Position numbers and translations under genes: made by a program. This document shows positions 1 to 8,004 of a stretch of 14,074 nt of DNA, piece by piece. The number at the start of each line of letters is the position of its first letter. Position 1 is the first letter of the stretch. The stretch is from Solimonas sp966252075 (lineage in GTDB: Bacteria > Pseudomonadota > Gammaproteobacteria > Nevskiales > Nevskiaceae), in assembly GCA_966252075.1 (NCBI GenBank), contig CBINNP010000073.1, positions 1-14,074 on the forward strand, in the 5' to 3' direction. The notes under the pieces are model-generated. The model saw only the letters and a program-made list of their open reading frames with translations, was not told where the DNA came from and made no database searches.

Positions 1-55
1 CAATCGTGCCCACGTTCACGTGCGGCTTCGTGCGTTCAAACTTACCCTTTGCCAT
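1..55 (-). CDS. tuf: Elongation factor Tu, N-terminal fragment (runs off left edge)
   Basis: The first 18 codons, read on the minus strand, give MAKGKFERTKPHVNVGTI, the nearly invariant start of bacterial EF-Tu, the GTPase that delivers aminoacyl-tRNA to the ribosome. A GGAG-type ribosome binding site (CGGAGACTGCGCG) lies just before the ATG. The gene continues beyond position 1, so its GTP-binding loop is not visible. It follows tRNA-Tyr, tRNA-Gly and tRNA-Thr on the same strand, the classic order of the tufB locus in beta- and gammaproteobacteria. It is therefore probably cotranscribed with them from the promoter upstream of tRNA-Tyr. The distance of 217 bases from tRNA-Thr to tuf looks larger than usual because of the repeat-containing insert described separately. 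Confidence 0.95.
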   Translation of the reverse strand, partial: MAKGKFERTKPHVNVGTI

Positions 56-154
56 CGCGCAGTCTCCGTGTATCAACGTCTGAACAGGGCCGATTACGGC
101 CTCGAAAGAAAACAAAAACGGTCGCCCCAGCTTCAGCTGTGGCAACCGCACTTC

Positions 155-184
155 AATCTGGTGCCCACGAATGGAATCGAACCA
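155..184 (-). repeat. 30-bp duplicate of the tRNA-Thr 3' end
   Basis: These 30 bases are identical to 269-298. Read on the minus strand, the shared block holds the last 26 nt of tRNA-Thr (most of the T-arm, the 3' acceptor strand and CCA) plus four bases beyond it (GATT). The two copies start 114 bp apart in direct orientation, downstream of the intact tRNA and upstream of tuf. Duplicated tRNA 3' ends are the usual mark left by tyrosine-recombinase integration (attL/attR). They also occur as rtT-like repeats behind tRNA genes, as known for tyrT of E. coli. No integrase is present here, so either explanation remains open. Confidence 0.9.
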
Positions 185-256
185 GCGGGACTCGCTGCGC
201 TCGTTCCCGCTGCCGCGGGGCTTGTCTGGGAGGCCAATGGTTCGATTCCTCGAACC
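183..256. repeat. Two small inverted repeats between the duplicated tRNA-Thr ends
   Basis: Two possible hairpins lie in the spacer between the 30-bp repeats. The first pairs 183-190 (CAGCGGGA) with 205-212 (TCCCGCTG) around a 14-nt loop, and it overlaps the edge of the duplicate. The second pairs 239-245 (GGTTCGA) with 250-256 (TCGAACC) around TTCC. Its left part, 237-249, is an inverted 13-bp copy of the T-arm of tRNA-Thr (287-299). Neither has a following T-run, so they do not look like intrinsic terminators. They may act as processing signals in the tRNA-tuf transcript or be remnants of a rearranged tRNA-like element. Confidence 0.6.
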
Positions 257-272
257 TTCACATCCCGAAATC

Positions 273-348
273 TGGTGCCCACGAATGGAATCGAACCATC
301 GACCTCACCCTTACCAAGGGTGTGCTCTACCGACTGAGCTACGTGGGC
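273..348 (-). tRNA. tRNA-Thr (anticodon GGU)
   Basis: A full 76-nt cloverleaf is readable on the minus strand. The acceptor stem is GCCCACG/CGTGGGC, the D-arm holds AGCTCAGTCGGTAGAGC, the anticodon stem-loop is ACCCT-TGGTAAG-type with GGT as anticodon, the T-loop is TTCGATT, and CCA is encoded at 273-275. It is the third tRNA of the Tyr-Gly-Thr-tuf cluster. Its 3' end is duplicated at 155-184. Confidence 0.96.
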
Positions 349-387
349 CTTGTACGGCCTGAAACACGACTTACTGACGGCGCTTGC

Positions 388-461
388 TGGAGCGGGTGAA
401 GGGAATCGAACCCTCATAGGAAGCTTGGAAGGCTTCTGCTCTACCATTGAGCTACACCCGC
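388..461 (-). tRNA. tRNA-Gly (anticodon UCC)
   Basis: A 74-nt cloverleaf on the minus strand has acceptor stem GCGGGTG/CACCCGC and anticodon stem GAAGC/GCTTC around a loop with TCC. It also has a GGTTCGATTCC T-arm and an encoded CCA at 388-390. It lies 39 bp upstream of tRNA-Thr and 60 bp downstream of tRNA-Tyr on the same strand, consistent with one polycistronic tRNA precursor. Confidence 0.96.
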
Positions 462-521
462 CTCACCCACAACCTCGGCAAATCTGTCAGCAACTTCAAA
501 ACATTAACCGCAAGACCATGA

Positions 522-607
<86 letters not shown>

Positions 608-647
608 GCCAAGCCCCAGGAGCCGCTAGGCCCTTACGGGGTCGCGT

Positions 648-676
648 ATTTTCTTCGCGGCGCCCCGGGTCGTCAA
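648..676 (-). promoter_or_regulatory. Sigma-70 promoter of the tRNA-Tyr/Gly/Thr-tuf unit
   Basis: On the minus strand a -35 box TTGACG (671-676, 5 of 6 to consensus) is followed after 17 bp by GAAAAT (648-653, 4 of 6). Immediately downstream comes the GC-rich stretch ACGCGACCCCG, the kind of discriminator found in stringently controlled stable-RNA promoters. The predicted start is around 30 nt before tRNA-Tyr. The promoter lies directly after the purD stop codon, so the tRNA unit is expressed independently of purD. Confidence 0.75.
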
Positions 677-690
677 GGAATTCCGCGGAT

Positions 691-1995
691 TTATTTTTTC
701 TCGCCGTCTTCGCGCGCGATCGCGCGATAGCCGATGTCGCGGCGGAACTGCGCGCCTTGCCAGGCGATCGCGTCGACGGCGCGATAGGCCAGTTCCTGCG
801 CCGCGCGGACGCTGGCGCCGCGCGCAACGACGCACAGCACGCGCCCGCCGCTGGTCACAACATCGCTCCCGCGCTCGCCGGTGCCGGCATGGAAAACCTT
901 GGCCCCCTCGGGCTCGCACCCAAGGCCGGAGATCACATCGCCCTTGCGCACCGTACCGGGATAGCCTCCGGCCGCCATGACCACGCCCAGCGTCGGCTGT
1001 GGATTCCATTGCGGCTGCACGGCGTCGAGGCGGCCATCGACCGCGGCTTCCAGCAGGTCCAGCAGATCGGAATCCAGGCGGAACAGGATGGGCTGCGTTT
1101 CCGGATCGCCCATGCGCACGTTGAACTCGAGCACGCGAGGCTCGCCACGAGCGTTGATCATCAGCCCGGCGTAGAGGAAGCCGGTGAACGGTGCACCTTC
1201 GTCCTTCATCCCCTGCAAGGTGGGCTCGATCACCTCGCGGCAGGCTCGCGCATGCACCTCGTCGGTGACCACGGGCGCCGGCGAGTAGGCACCCATGCCG
1301 CCGGTATTCGGGCCGGTGTCGCCATCGCCGATGCGCTTGTGGTCCTGCGAACTGGCCATCACCACGTACTGCGTGCCACTGGCCACGACGATGAAGCTCG
1401 CCTCCTCGCCGTCGAGGAAATCCTCGACCACCACGCGTGCGCCGGCCTGGCCCAGCAGGCTGCCACCGAGCATGTCGCGCACTGCGCCTTGCGCCTCCTC
1501 GACGCTGCCCGCCACCACCACACCCTTGCCGGCGGCCAGGCCATCGGCCTTGACCACGATCGGCGCACCACGCTCGGCGATATAGGCCAGCGCCGGTTCG
1601 ATCTCGGTGAACACGCGGTACTGCGCGGTCGGGATGCGATGCCGTTCGAGAAAATCCTTGGTGAAAGCTTTTGATGCTTCCAGCTGGGCGGCGTTGCGGC
1701 GCGGCCCGAAGATGCGCAGGCCGGCGGCCTGGAAGGCATCGACGACGCCCAGCGCCAGCGGCGCTTCCGGGCCCACCACGGTGAAATCCACGCCCTGTGC
1801 CTGCGCCAGCGCCAGCAGGCCGGCGACATCGTCGACCGCGACAGCGGCGTTGCGGCACTTGGCCTCGCGTGCGGTGCCGGCATTGCCGGGCGCGACGATC
1901 ACCTCGGCGACGCGCGCCGAGGCCGCCAGCTTCCAGGCCAGCGCATGCTCGCGTCCGCCACTGCCAATCACCAGAACCTTGAGCGCGCGCGCCAT
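691..1995 (-). CDS. purD: Phosphoribosylamine--glycine ligase (GAR synthetase)
   Basis: The product is about 434 residues, close to the usual family length. It joins glycine to 5-phosphoribosylamine with ATP, the second step of de novo purine synthesis, in the cytoplasm. Visible landmarks, counted from the ATG at 1995, are the N-terminal GSGGREHALAW motif (about 11-21), the ATP-grasp segment PIVVKADGLAAGKG (about 145-158), the GDTGPNTGGMGAYSP loop (about 225-239) and the GARS signature RMGDPETQ (about 294-301). The frame opens three codons earlier at a GTG (2004). I prefer the ATG because the conserved core begins at LKVLVIG and a GGTG-containing sequence precedes the ATG at suitable distance, but neither start has a strong ribosome binding site. 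No terminator is visible between the stop and the tRNA promoter. Confidence 0.96.
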   Translation of the reverse strand: MARALKVLVIGSGGREHALAWKLAASARVAEVIVAPGNAGTAREAKCRNAAVAVDDVAGLLALAQAQGVDFTVVGPEAPLALGVVDAFQAAGLRIFGPRRNAAQLEASKAFTKDFLERHRIPTAQYRVFTEIEPALAYIAERGAPIVVKADGLAAGKGVVVAGSVEEAQGAVRDMLGGSLLGQAGARVVVEDFLDGEEASFIVVASGTQYVVMASSQDHKRIGDGDTGPNTGGMGAYSPAPVVTDEVHARACREVIEPTLQGMKDEGAPFTGFLYAGLMINARGEPRVLEFNVRMGDPETQPILFRLDSDLLDLLEAAVDGRLDAVQPQWNPQPTLGVVMAAGGYPGTVRKGDVISGLGCEPEGAKVFHAGTGERGSDVVTSGGRVLCVVARGASVRAAQELAYRAVDAIAWQGAQFRRDIGYRAIAREDGEKK

Positions 1996-2057
1996 CGTCG
2001 ACACCAGTCAGCTTTGAAAAAGGGGCGCTAGTTTAGTGGCCTTGGGCCGCGCCCAAC

Positions 2058-2092
2058 AAAAAAACCGCGGCGGTCCGGTGGGACCGCCGCGG
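2058..2092 (-). terminator. Intrinsic terminator after the glycine-zipper lipoprotein gene
   Basis: A perfect 12-bp stem (2065-2076 with 2081-2092, CCGCGGCGGTCC) closes a 4-nt loop. On the minus strand it is followed by seven T residues (2064-2058). It begins 17 bp after the stop of the lipoprotein gene at 2110 and ends before purD, so it separates the two transcription units. Confidence 0.92.
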
Positions 2093-2109
2093 CTTGTCGA
2101 CATCCGGAT

Positions 2110-2703
2110 TCAGCGCGGCAGGATCGCGTTGCCGTCGAGGCGCACCGGCGTGCCCACCGTCAGATCGTTGATCTCCGGCACGTTGATGACGCGCGTGCCG
2201 CCCGCCTCCATCGTGATCGTGACGTCATAGGTCGAGGTCGAACGGACGTTCTTTTCGATCATATGCCCGGCCACCGCACCGGCGATGGCGCCCAGCGCCG
2301 TTGCCGCATCCTTGCCGCGGCCATTGCCGAACTGGTGTCCGGCGACACCGCCGGCGACACCGCCGGCCACCGCACCGGCGCCCGAGCCGGAGCCCTGTAC
2401 CTTGACCTTGTTGATGTTGCTGATCACGCCGCAGTCATAGCAGACCGGCGGCGGAGGCGGCTGCGCCGGGGCCTGCGCGACCGGAGCCGCGGGCTTCGGC
2501 TTGGGTTTCGGCTTCGGCGCCGGCGCCGGTTCTGGCTCGGGAGCCGGTGCCGGCTCGGCCGGTTCCGGCATCTCGGTCGGTGCCGGCTGCTGCGCCGGAT
2601 CGGTGATCGGTGCGGGCTCTTCCTGCGGCTTGTTGCAGGCGGCAAGGCCGACGAACAGCGCGAGCGCGCTGCACGTCAATGTACGTTTCAAGATCGAGTT
2701 CAT
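2110..2703 (-). CDS. Glycine-zipper lipoprotein with proline-rich linker
   Basis: A 197-residue predicted outer-membrane or envelope lipoprotein. The signal peptide (1-22) ends in the lipobox LAAC with Cys23 as the lipidated residue. Residues 27-87 are a proline-rich linker, first acidic (PEPAEP, PEPEP) and then basic (PKPKPKPKP). Cys88 and Cys91 form a CxxC just before the conserved GVISNINKV segment. Residues about 104-155 are the glycine-zipper 2TM domain (GAVAGGVAGGVAGHQFG, then GAIAGAVAGHMIEKN), and the tail is a beta-rich C-terminal domain. This is the SlyB/PcpA-like architecture; members are thought to sit in the outer membrane, but their role is poorly defined. I chose the ATG at 2703 because the signal peptide begins there and AAGGGGG precedes it; the frame opens further upstream without a signal. 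It has its own terminator and possibly its own promoter. Confidence 0.88.
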   Translation of the reverse strand: MNSILKRTLTCSALALFVGLAACNKPQEEPAPITDPAQQPAPTEMPEPAEPAPAPEPEPAPAPKPKPKPKPAAPVAQAPAQPPPPPVCYDCGVISNINKVKVQGSGSGAGAVAGGVAGGVAGHQFGNGRGKDAATALGAIAGAVAGHMIEKNVRSTSTYDVTITMEAGGTRVINVPEINDLTVGTPVRLDGNAILPR

Positions 2704-2803
2704 AGGAAAAGCCCCCTTCCGGTCAGATGTGGCGCGCAATCTAGATCGAAGTGCTGAGCTGACGCTGAACAAGCGTCGCATACGATCGATCAAGGACCCC
2801 GCG

Positions 2804-2832
2804 ATCATATCGCATCGGATTCACCCTGCCGG
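2804..2832 (-). promoter_or_regulatory. Possible promoter of the lipoprotein gene
   Basis: On the minus strand TATGAT (2804-2809, 5 of 6 to the -10 consensus) lies 17 bp from a weak -35-like CCGGCA (2827-2832). It falls in the 151-bp gap between the fmdB stop and the lipoprotein start and would give a leader of about 95 nt. The evidence is only the match, so the lipoprotein could also be transcribed by read-through from fmdB. Confidence 0.25.
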
Positions 2833-2854
2833 CGCTGCGGCTGCGGCTCGGTTC

Positions 2855-3169
2855 CTAGTGACTGATCATCCACGGCCTCTTGTTGGCAAAGCCTTTCACC
2901 GGCGCCGCGGCGGATGCGGATTTTCCGCAGCCGCAGCCCGCGCCATGACGATGCGGCTGGCGCCCGCGGCGCGGCTCGTGCGCGCTGCGTTCATTGGCTG
3001 CATGCGCCCGACGCTGCGCCGTCGACAGGCTTGCCAGCTGCGGCGCACTCAGCGCGCGCTGCGCCGGACGCCTGCACTGCGGGCAGGCGGCGGGCTGCTC
3101 GCGCTCGTCGACGCTGCGCAGCTCCGCGAACATGCCGCAGCCGCCACATTCGTACTCGTAGATCGGCAT
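2855..3169 (-). CDS. fmdB: FmdB-family zinc-ribbon protein
   Basis: A 104-residue protein beginning MPIYEYEC, the hallmark start of the FmdB/CxxC_CXXC_SSSS family. Two CxxC knuckles, Cys8/Cys11 and Cys29/Cys32, should bind one zinc ion. A further CGC pair (Cys79, Cys81) follows a histidine-rich stretch, and the protein ends in KRPWMISH. In Methylophilus methylotrophus FmdB was proposed to regulate the formamidase operon; its molecular role is unsettled, and the fold is widespread in other contexts. The start at 3169 has a good AAGGAGC site overlapping the end of fmdA, 10 bp away, so the two genes are translationally close and in one operon. The longer in-frame upstream reading lies inside fmdA and is not used. 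Confidence 0.9.
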   Translation of the reverse strand: MPIYEYECGGCGMFAELRSVDEREQPAACPQCRRPAQRALSAPQLASLSTAQRRAHAANERSAHEPRRGRQPHRHGAGCGCGKSASAAAPVKGFANKRPWMISH

Positions 3170-3179
3170 CGCTCGCTCC

Positions 3180-4409
3180 TTAGCGGTCGGGCGCGATCGG
3201 CATGTCGATGCCGCCCGGGATGAATTTCGTCGGGCCGGCGGCGCCGGGCATGATGTCGAACTCGAAGATCTCGGTGGGCAGATACAGCGTCGCGCAGGCA
3301 TTGGGAATGTCGACGATGCCGCTGATGTGCCCTTCGACCGGCGCGGTGCCGAGGATCGAATAGGCCTGCGCGCGCGAGTAGCCGAACTTGCTCAGGTATT
3401 CGATCGCGTTGAGGCAGGCCTGCTGGTAGGCGACGTGGACATCGAGGTAGTGCTGCTTGCCGGCATCGTCGACCGAAATGCCCTCGAAGATGAGGAAATC
3501 CTGGTAGTTGGGCTTGATCGGGCTGGGCCGGAAGATCGGGTTCTTGATGCCGTACTTGGCGACGCCGCCCTTGATCAGGTCGACCTTGAGATGCAGCCAG
3601 CCGGCCATCTCGATGGCTCCACAGAAAGTGATCTCGCCATCGCCCTGCGAGAAGTGCAGGTCGCCCATCGACAGGCCCGCGCCCTCCACATAGACCGGGA
3701 AGTAGATCTTGGAGCCGCGCGACAGATCCTTGATGTCGCAGTTGCCGCCGTGCTCGCGCGGCGGCACGGTGCGCGCGCCCTCCGCGGCGGCCTTGTCGCG
3801 CGCCGCTCCCTTGAGGCGGCCCATGTGCGCGGTAGGCGCGAACGGCACGGTGCCCAGCGGCGGCACGCGCTCGGGATCGGTGGCGATCAGTGCGCCTTCA
3901 CGCGCGTTCCACTTGTCGAGCAGCGCCTGGTCCGGCAGGCAGCCGATCAGCCCTGGATGGATCAGCCCAGCGAAGCGCACGCCGGGAATGTGGCGCGAAT
4001 GCGTGAACATGCCGGAAATATCCCAGACCGATTTCTGCGCGAGCGGAAAGTGATCGGTGAGGAAGCCGCCGCCGTTCTGCTTGGAGAAAAACGCGTTGAA
4101 GCCCCAGAGGCTGTCCGGCTTGGCGCCGATGTCGAGCAGGTCGACGACCAGCAGATCGCCGGGCTCGGCGCCTTCGACGCCGATCGGACCGCTGAGAAAA
4201 TGCACTTGCGAGAGATCGACATCGCGGATGTCCTCGGCGCTGTCATCGTTCTTGATCTGGCCTCCGGTCCAGTCGTAGGTCTCGATGATGAAATCGTCGC
4301 CGGGTTTGACCCAGGACACGATCGGCACGTCCGGATGCCAGCGGTTGTGGATCATGTCGTTGTCGTAAGGCGAGGCCGTCAGGTCGACTTCAATCAGCTT
4401 CTTGGGCAT
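3180..4409 (-). CDS. fmdA: Formamidase
   Basis: A 409-residue member of the FmdA_AmdA acetamidase/formamidase family, near the full family length. It hydrolyses formamide to formate and ammonia in the cytoplasm, releasing nitrogen for assimilation. Family features seen are the N-terminal HNRWHPDVP (21-29), the central HGGNCDIKDLSRGSKIYFPVYV (in two parts around 220-241) and the conserved GDLHFSQGDGEITFCGAIE region (in two parts around 249-267). It is preceded by a strong AAGGAGCG ribosome binding site. It lies 52 bp after the last transporter gene with no terminator between, and fmdB follows after 10 bp. Acetamide or another short aliphatic amide could also be a substrate; the sequence alone does not settle this. 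Confidence 0.95.
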   Translation of the reverse strand: MPKKLIEVDLTASPYDNDMIHNRWHPDVPIVSWVKPGDDFIIETYDWTGGQIKNDDSAEDIRDVDLSQVHFLSGPIGVEGAEPGDLLVVDLLDIGAKPDSLWGFNAFFSKQNGGGFLTDHFPLAQKSVWDISGMFTHSRHIPGVRFAGLIHPGLIGCLPDQALLDKWNAREGALIATDPERVPPLGTVPFAPTAHMGRLKGAARDKAAAEGARTVPPREHGGNCDIKDLSRGSKIYFPVYVEGAGLSMGDLHFSQGDGEITFCGAIEMAGWLHLKVDLIKGGVAKYGIKNPIFRPSPIKPNYQDFLIFEGISVDDAGKQHYLDVHVAYQQACLNAIEYLSKFGYSRAQAYSILGTAPVEGHISGIVDIPNACATLYLPTEIFEFDIMPGAAGPTKFIPGGIDMPIAPDR

Positions 4410-4461
4410 GGAACGCTCCTTCTTCTGGACGTGGCGTAAAAATTCGCGGGGACGAGCGCCG

Positions 4462-5151
4462 TCACACCGCGAGAAACCGGGAGATCGCCGCTTCGTCGAC
4501 AGCCTCGCGCGTGGCGCTGTGGACGATGCGGCCGTTTTCGATGACCAGGATGCGATCGGCGACGTCGAGCACGAAGCTCAGCACCTGCTCGCTGACGACG
4601 ATGCAGAGCCGGCGCATGTCGCGGATGTGGCGCAGCGCGCGCGCGACGTCCTTGATGACCGACGGCTGGATGCCTTCGGTCGGCTCATCGAGCAACAGCA
4701 CTTTCGGATCGCTGGCCAGGGCACGGGCGATCGCCAGCTGCTGCTGCTGACCGCCGGAAAGGTTGCCGCCGCGGCGCTTCTCGAATTCCTTGAGCACCGG
4801 GAACAGCTCGAACAGCTCCGGCGGGATCGCACTGCGGCCAGTCGATACCAGGCCGGTCTGGATGTTCTCGCGCACCGTCATCGCGCCGAAGATCTGCCGA
4901 CCCTGGGGCACGTAACCGATGCCGCCGCGCACGCGCGCATGGCTCGGCAAGCGGGTCATGTCGGCGCCGCCGACGCTGATGCAGCCGCCGGACACCGGCA
5001 GCACGCCGATCAGCGATTTCATCAGCGTCGACTTGCCCATGCCGTTGCGGCCGACGATGGCGACGATCTCGCCGGGCGCGACCGCGAAGTCGAGGCCGTG
5101 CAGCACCTCGCTCTGGCCGTAGCTGACCCGCAGTTCCTTGACGTCGAGCAT
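4462..5151 (-). CDS. urtE: Urea/short-amide ABC transporter ATP-binding protein UrtE
   Basis: A 229-residue LivF/UrtE-type ATPase that would power the two permeases at the inner face of the cytoplasmic membrane. Motifs are Walker A GRNGMGKST (34-42), the Q-loop glutamine Gln83, signature LSGGQ (131-135), Walker B LLLDEP (152-157), and the EQ-type switch VVSEQ (185-189) typical of this subfamily. The ATG at 5151 is chosen because MLDVKELRVSYG is the normal UrtE start and an AGGAA site precedes it. The frame stays open upstream into urtD but that part is not protein-like. It is the fifth gene of the operon, 32 bp after urtD and 52 bp before fmdA. Confidence 0.93.
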   Translation of the reverse strand: MLDVKELRVSYGQSEVLHGLDFAVAPGEIVAIVGRNGMGKSTLMKSLIGVLPVSGGCISVGGADMTRLPSHARVRGGIGYVPQGRQIFGAMTVRENIQTGLVSTGRSAIPPELFELFPVLKEFEKRRGGNLSGGQQQQLAIARALASDPKVLLLDEPTEGIQPSVIKDVARALRHIRDMRRLCIVVSEQVLSFVLDVADRILVIENGRIVHSATREAVDEAAISRFLAV

Positions 5152-5183
5152 GATGATTCCTGGGAGGTCGTGCGACTGGAGGG

Positions 5184-5922
<739 letters not shown>

Positions 5923-5930
<8 letters not shown>

Positions 5931-7065
5931 GCGCATGCTCCGCTTCGACGGTGGCGGCGTCGGCGGGCGGCGCAGGGGTGGCCAGCGCCGCGCGGCGCCG
6001 CGCGCTACAGGGCCTGACGTAGTCCGTCATCACGCCGGCCAGGCCGTTCGGGAAGACCAGCACCACGGCGATGAACAGGCCGCCCATCGCGAAAAGCCAG
6101 AGCTGCGGAAACGCTTCTGAAAACGCAGTCTTTGCCGCGTTCACGGCCAGCGCGCCGAGCACCGCGCCGAACAGCGACAGGCGGCCGCCGAGCGCGCAGA
6201 AGATCACCATCTCGATCGACGGCACGATGCCGATGATCGACGGCGACATGAAACCGACCTGCAAGGTGAACATCGCGCCGCCGATCGCCGACAGGCTGGC
6301 GGCGAAGCAGAAGACGAAGATCTTGAAGTTGGCGACGTCGTAGCCGGAGAAGCGCACGCGCTCCTCCTTGTCGCGGATCGCCACCAGAATGCGGCCAAGC
6401 TTGGTGCGCAGCACCGCCTGCGCCACCAGCAGCGCCGCAAACAGCAGGGCCACGCAAACGAAGTAGAGGATCAGCTTGGCGCCGTCGCTGCGGATGTCCC
6501 AGCCCAGCAGGGTGCGCAGATCGGTGATGCCGTTGATGCCGCCGGTGTAGCCCTGCTGGCCGACGATCAGGATCGTTGCCACCGCCGCCAGCGCCTGCGT
6601 GATGATCGCAAAGTACACGCCGCCGACGCGGCGCTTGAACATCGCCACGCCGATCAGGTACGCCAGCAGCGCCGGCACCAGGAGGATCGCCAGCACGGTG
6701 AAGCCGAACGAGTGAAACGGCTCCCAGAACCACGGCAGCGCGGTCAGCTGGTTCCAGTCCATGAAATCCGGGATGCCGGGCGTCGACTGGATCTTGGTGC
6801 TCAGCGGATCGGAGGCTTCCAGCTTGAGGAACATTGCCATCAGATAGCCGCCGAGACCGAAGAACACGCCCTGCCCGAGGCTGAGAATGCCGCCGTAGCC
6901 CCAGCACAGCACCAGACCGATGGCGACGAAGGAGAAGCTCAGATACTTGCCGATCAGGTTCAGACGGAACATGTCGAGCAGCAGCGGGAACACCAGGCAC
7001 AACAGCAGTGCGAGGCCGAGATAGGAGAGGACATCCTTGCGCAGCGAAGCGACCGGGCGGGACAT
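5923..7065 (-). CDS. urtC: Urea/short-amide ABC transporter permease UrtC
   Basis: A 380-residue inner-membrane permease of the LivM/UrtC branch of the branched-chain amino-acid transporter family. The first helix (about 13-31) is followed by the characteristic GYGGILSLGQGVFFGLGGY segment (56-74), and the final helix carries VFPNGLAGV. A short basic then alanine/proline-rich cytoplasmic tail (about 30 residues) follows the last helix. It should pair with UrtB to form the channel. A GAGGAAGTGAC ribosome binding site precedes the ATG. The start is one base from the urtB stop, and the end overlaps urtD. Confidence 0.93.
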
Positions 7066-7066
7066 G

Positions 7067-7990
7067 TCACTTCCTCAGCTTGAGTACGAACAGACCTTGC
7101 GGTCGCAGCATCAGGATGCCGATGACCACCAGCAGCGTGACGACCTTGGCCATCGAGCCGCTGCTGAAGAATTCCAGCGTCGATTGCGCCTGCGAGATGG
7201 AGAACGCCGAGGCGATGGTGCCGAGCAGGCTTTGCGCGCCACCGAACACCACCACCAGGAAGGTGTCGACGATATAGAGCTGACCGGACGTGGGGCCGGT
7301 CGAGCCGATCATGGTGAAGGCGCTGCCGGCAACGCCGGCGATGCCGCAGCCGAAGCCGAAGGTCATCGCGTCGATGCGCCGCGTGTTGATGCCGGCAGCG
7401 CCGCTCATCACGCGGTTGGCAGTGACCGCGCGCACCTGCAGGCCCCAGCGCGAGCGCAGCAGGAAGATGAACACGCCGACCGTGATCGCCAGCGTGATGG
7501 CGATCACGAACAGGCCATTGATCTGCACCTGGATGGTCTCGCTCATGTTCAGCGAGCCCATCATCCACGCCGGCAGTTCGACGCCGACCTCGCGTGCGCC
7601 GAAGATCGAGCGGAAGGCCTGCTGCAGGATCAGGCTCAGGCCCCAGGTCGCCAGCAGGGTATCGAGCGGGCGGTTGTAGAGATGCCGCACGATCGCCCAC
7701 TCGACCAGCAGGCCCAGCGCCGCGGACGCGATGAATGCCAGGCCCATCGCCACGAAGAAGTAGCCGGGATACAGCGCCGGCAGCCAGGCATGGAAGAACT
7801 GCGAAGTCAGATAGGTGACGTAGGCACCGAGAATCATGAATTCGCCATGCGCCATGTTGATGACGCCCATCTGCCCGAAGATGATCGCCAGCCCCAGTGC
7901 CATCAGCAGGAACACCGAGAACAGGATCAGACCGGCGAAGGCCTGCATCGTCAGGATCGAGCCCAGCTCGCCGAAGGTATAGCCGCCCAT
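7067..7990 (-). CDS. urtB: Urea/short-amide ABC transporter permease UrtB
   Basis: A 307-residue inner-membrane permease of the LivH/UrtB type. The family segment GQMGVINMAHGEFMILGAY (39-57) follows the first hydrophobic helix. The cytoplasmic coupling region contains GINTRRIDAMTFGFGCGIAG (about 200-219), and the last helix ends in LRPQGLF. This is the short form, without the long N-terminal periplasmic extension found in some UrtB proteins. The AAGGAG site sits only a few bases beyond the 13-bp stem-loop in the gap after the binding-protein gene, so folding of that hairpin may affect its translation. Confidence 0.93.
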   Translation of the reverse strand: MGGYTFGELGSILTMQAFAGLILFSVFLLMALGLAIIFGQMGVINMAHGEFMILGAYVTYLTSQFFHAWLPALYPGYFFVAMGLAFIASAALGLLVEWAIVRHLYNRPLDTLLATWGLSLILQQAFRSIFGAREVGVELPAWMMGSLNMSETIQVQINGLFVIAITLAITVGVFIFLLRSRWGLQVRAVTANRVMSGAAGINTRRIDAMTFGFGCGIAGVAGSAFTMIGSTGPTSGQLYIVDTFLVVVFGGAQSLLGTIASAFSISQAQSTLEFFSSGSMAKVVTLLVVIGILMLRPQGLFVLKLRK

Positions 7991-8004
7991 GACAACTCCT
8001 TGCC

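Noticed and set aside
20..447. Short overlapping frames across the tRNA cluster
   Set aside because: They run through tRNA genes with clear cloverleaf structure; the repeated peptides merely reflect the duplicated tRNA-Thr end.
626..1858. 410-codon minus-strand frame overlapping purD
   Set aside because: It is an Arg/Gly/Ala-rich out-of-frame reading of purD, which has full GARS motifs in its own frame.
3327..4439. 370-codon plus-strand frame opposite fmdA
   Set aside because: FmdA is complete and recognisable on the minus strand; the opposite frame has no family resemblance.
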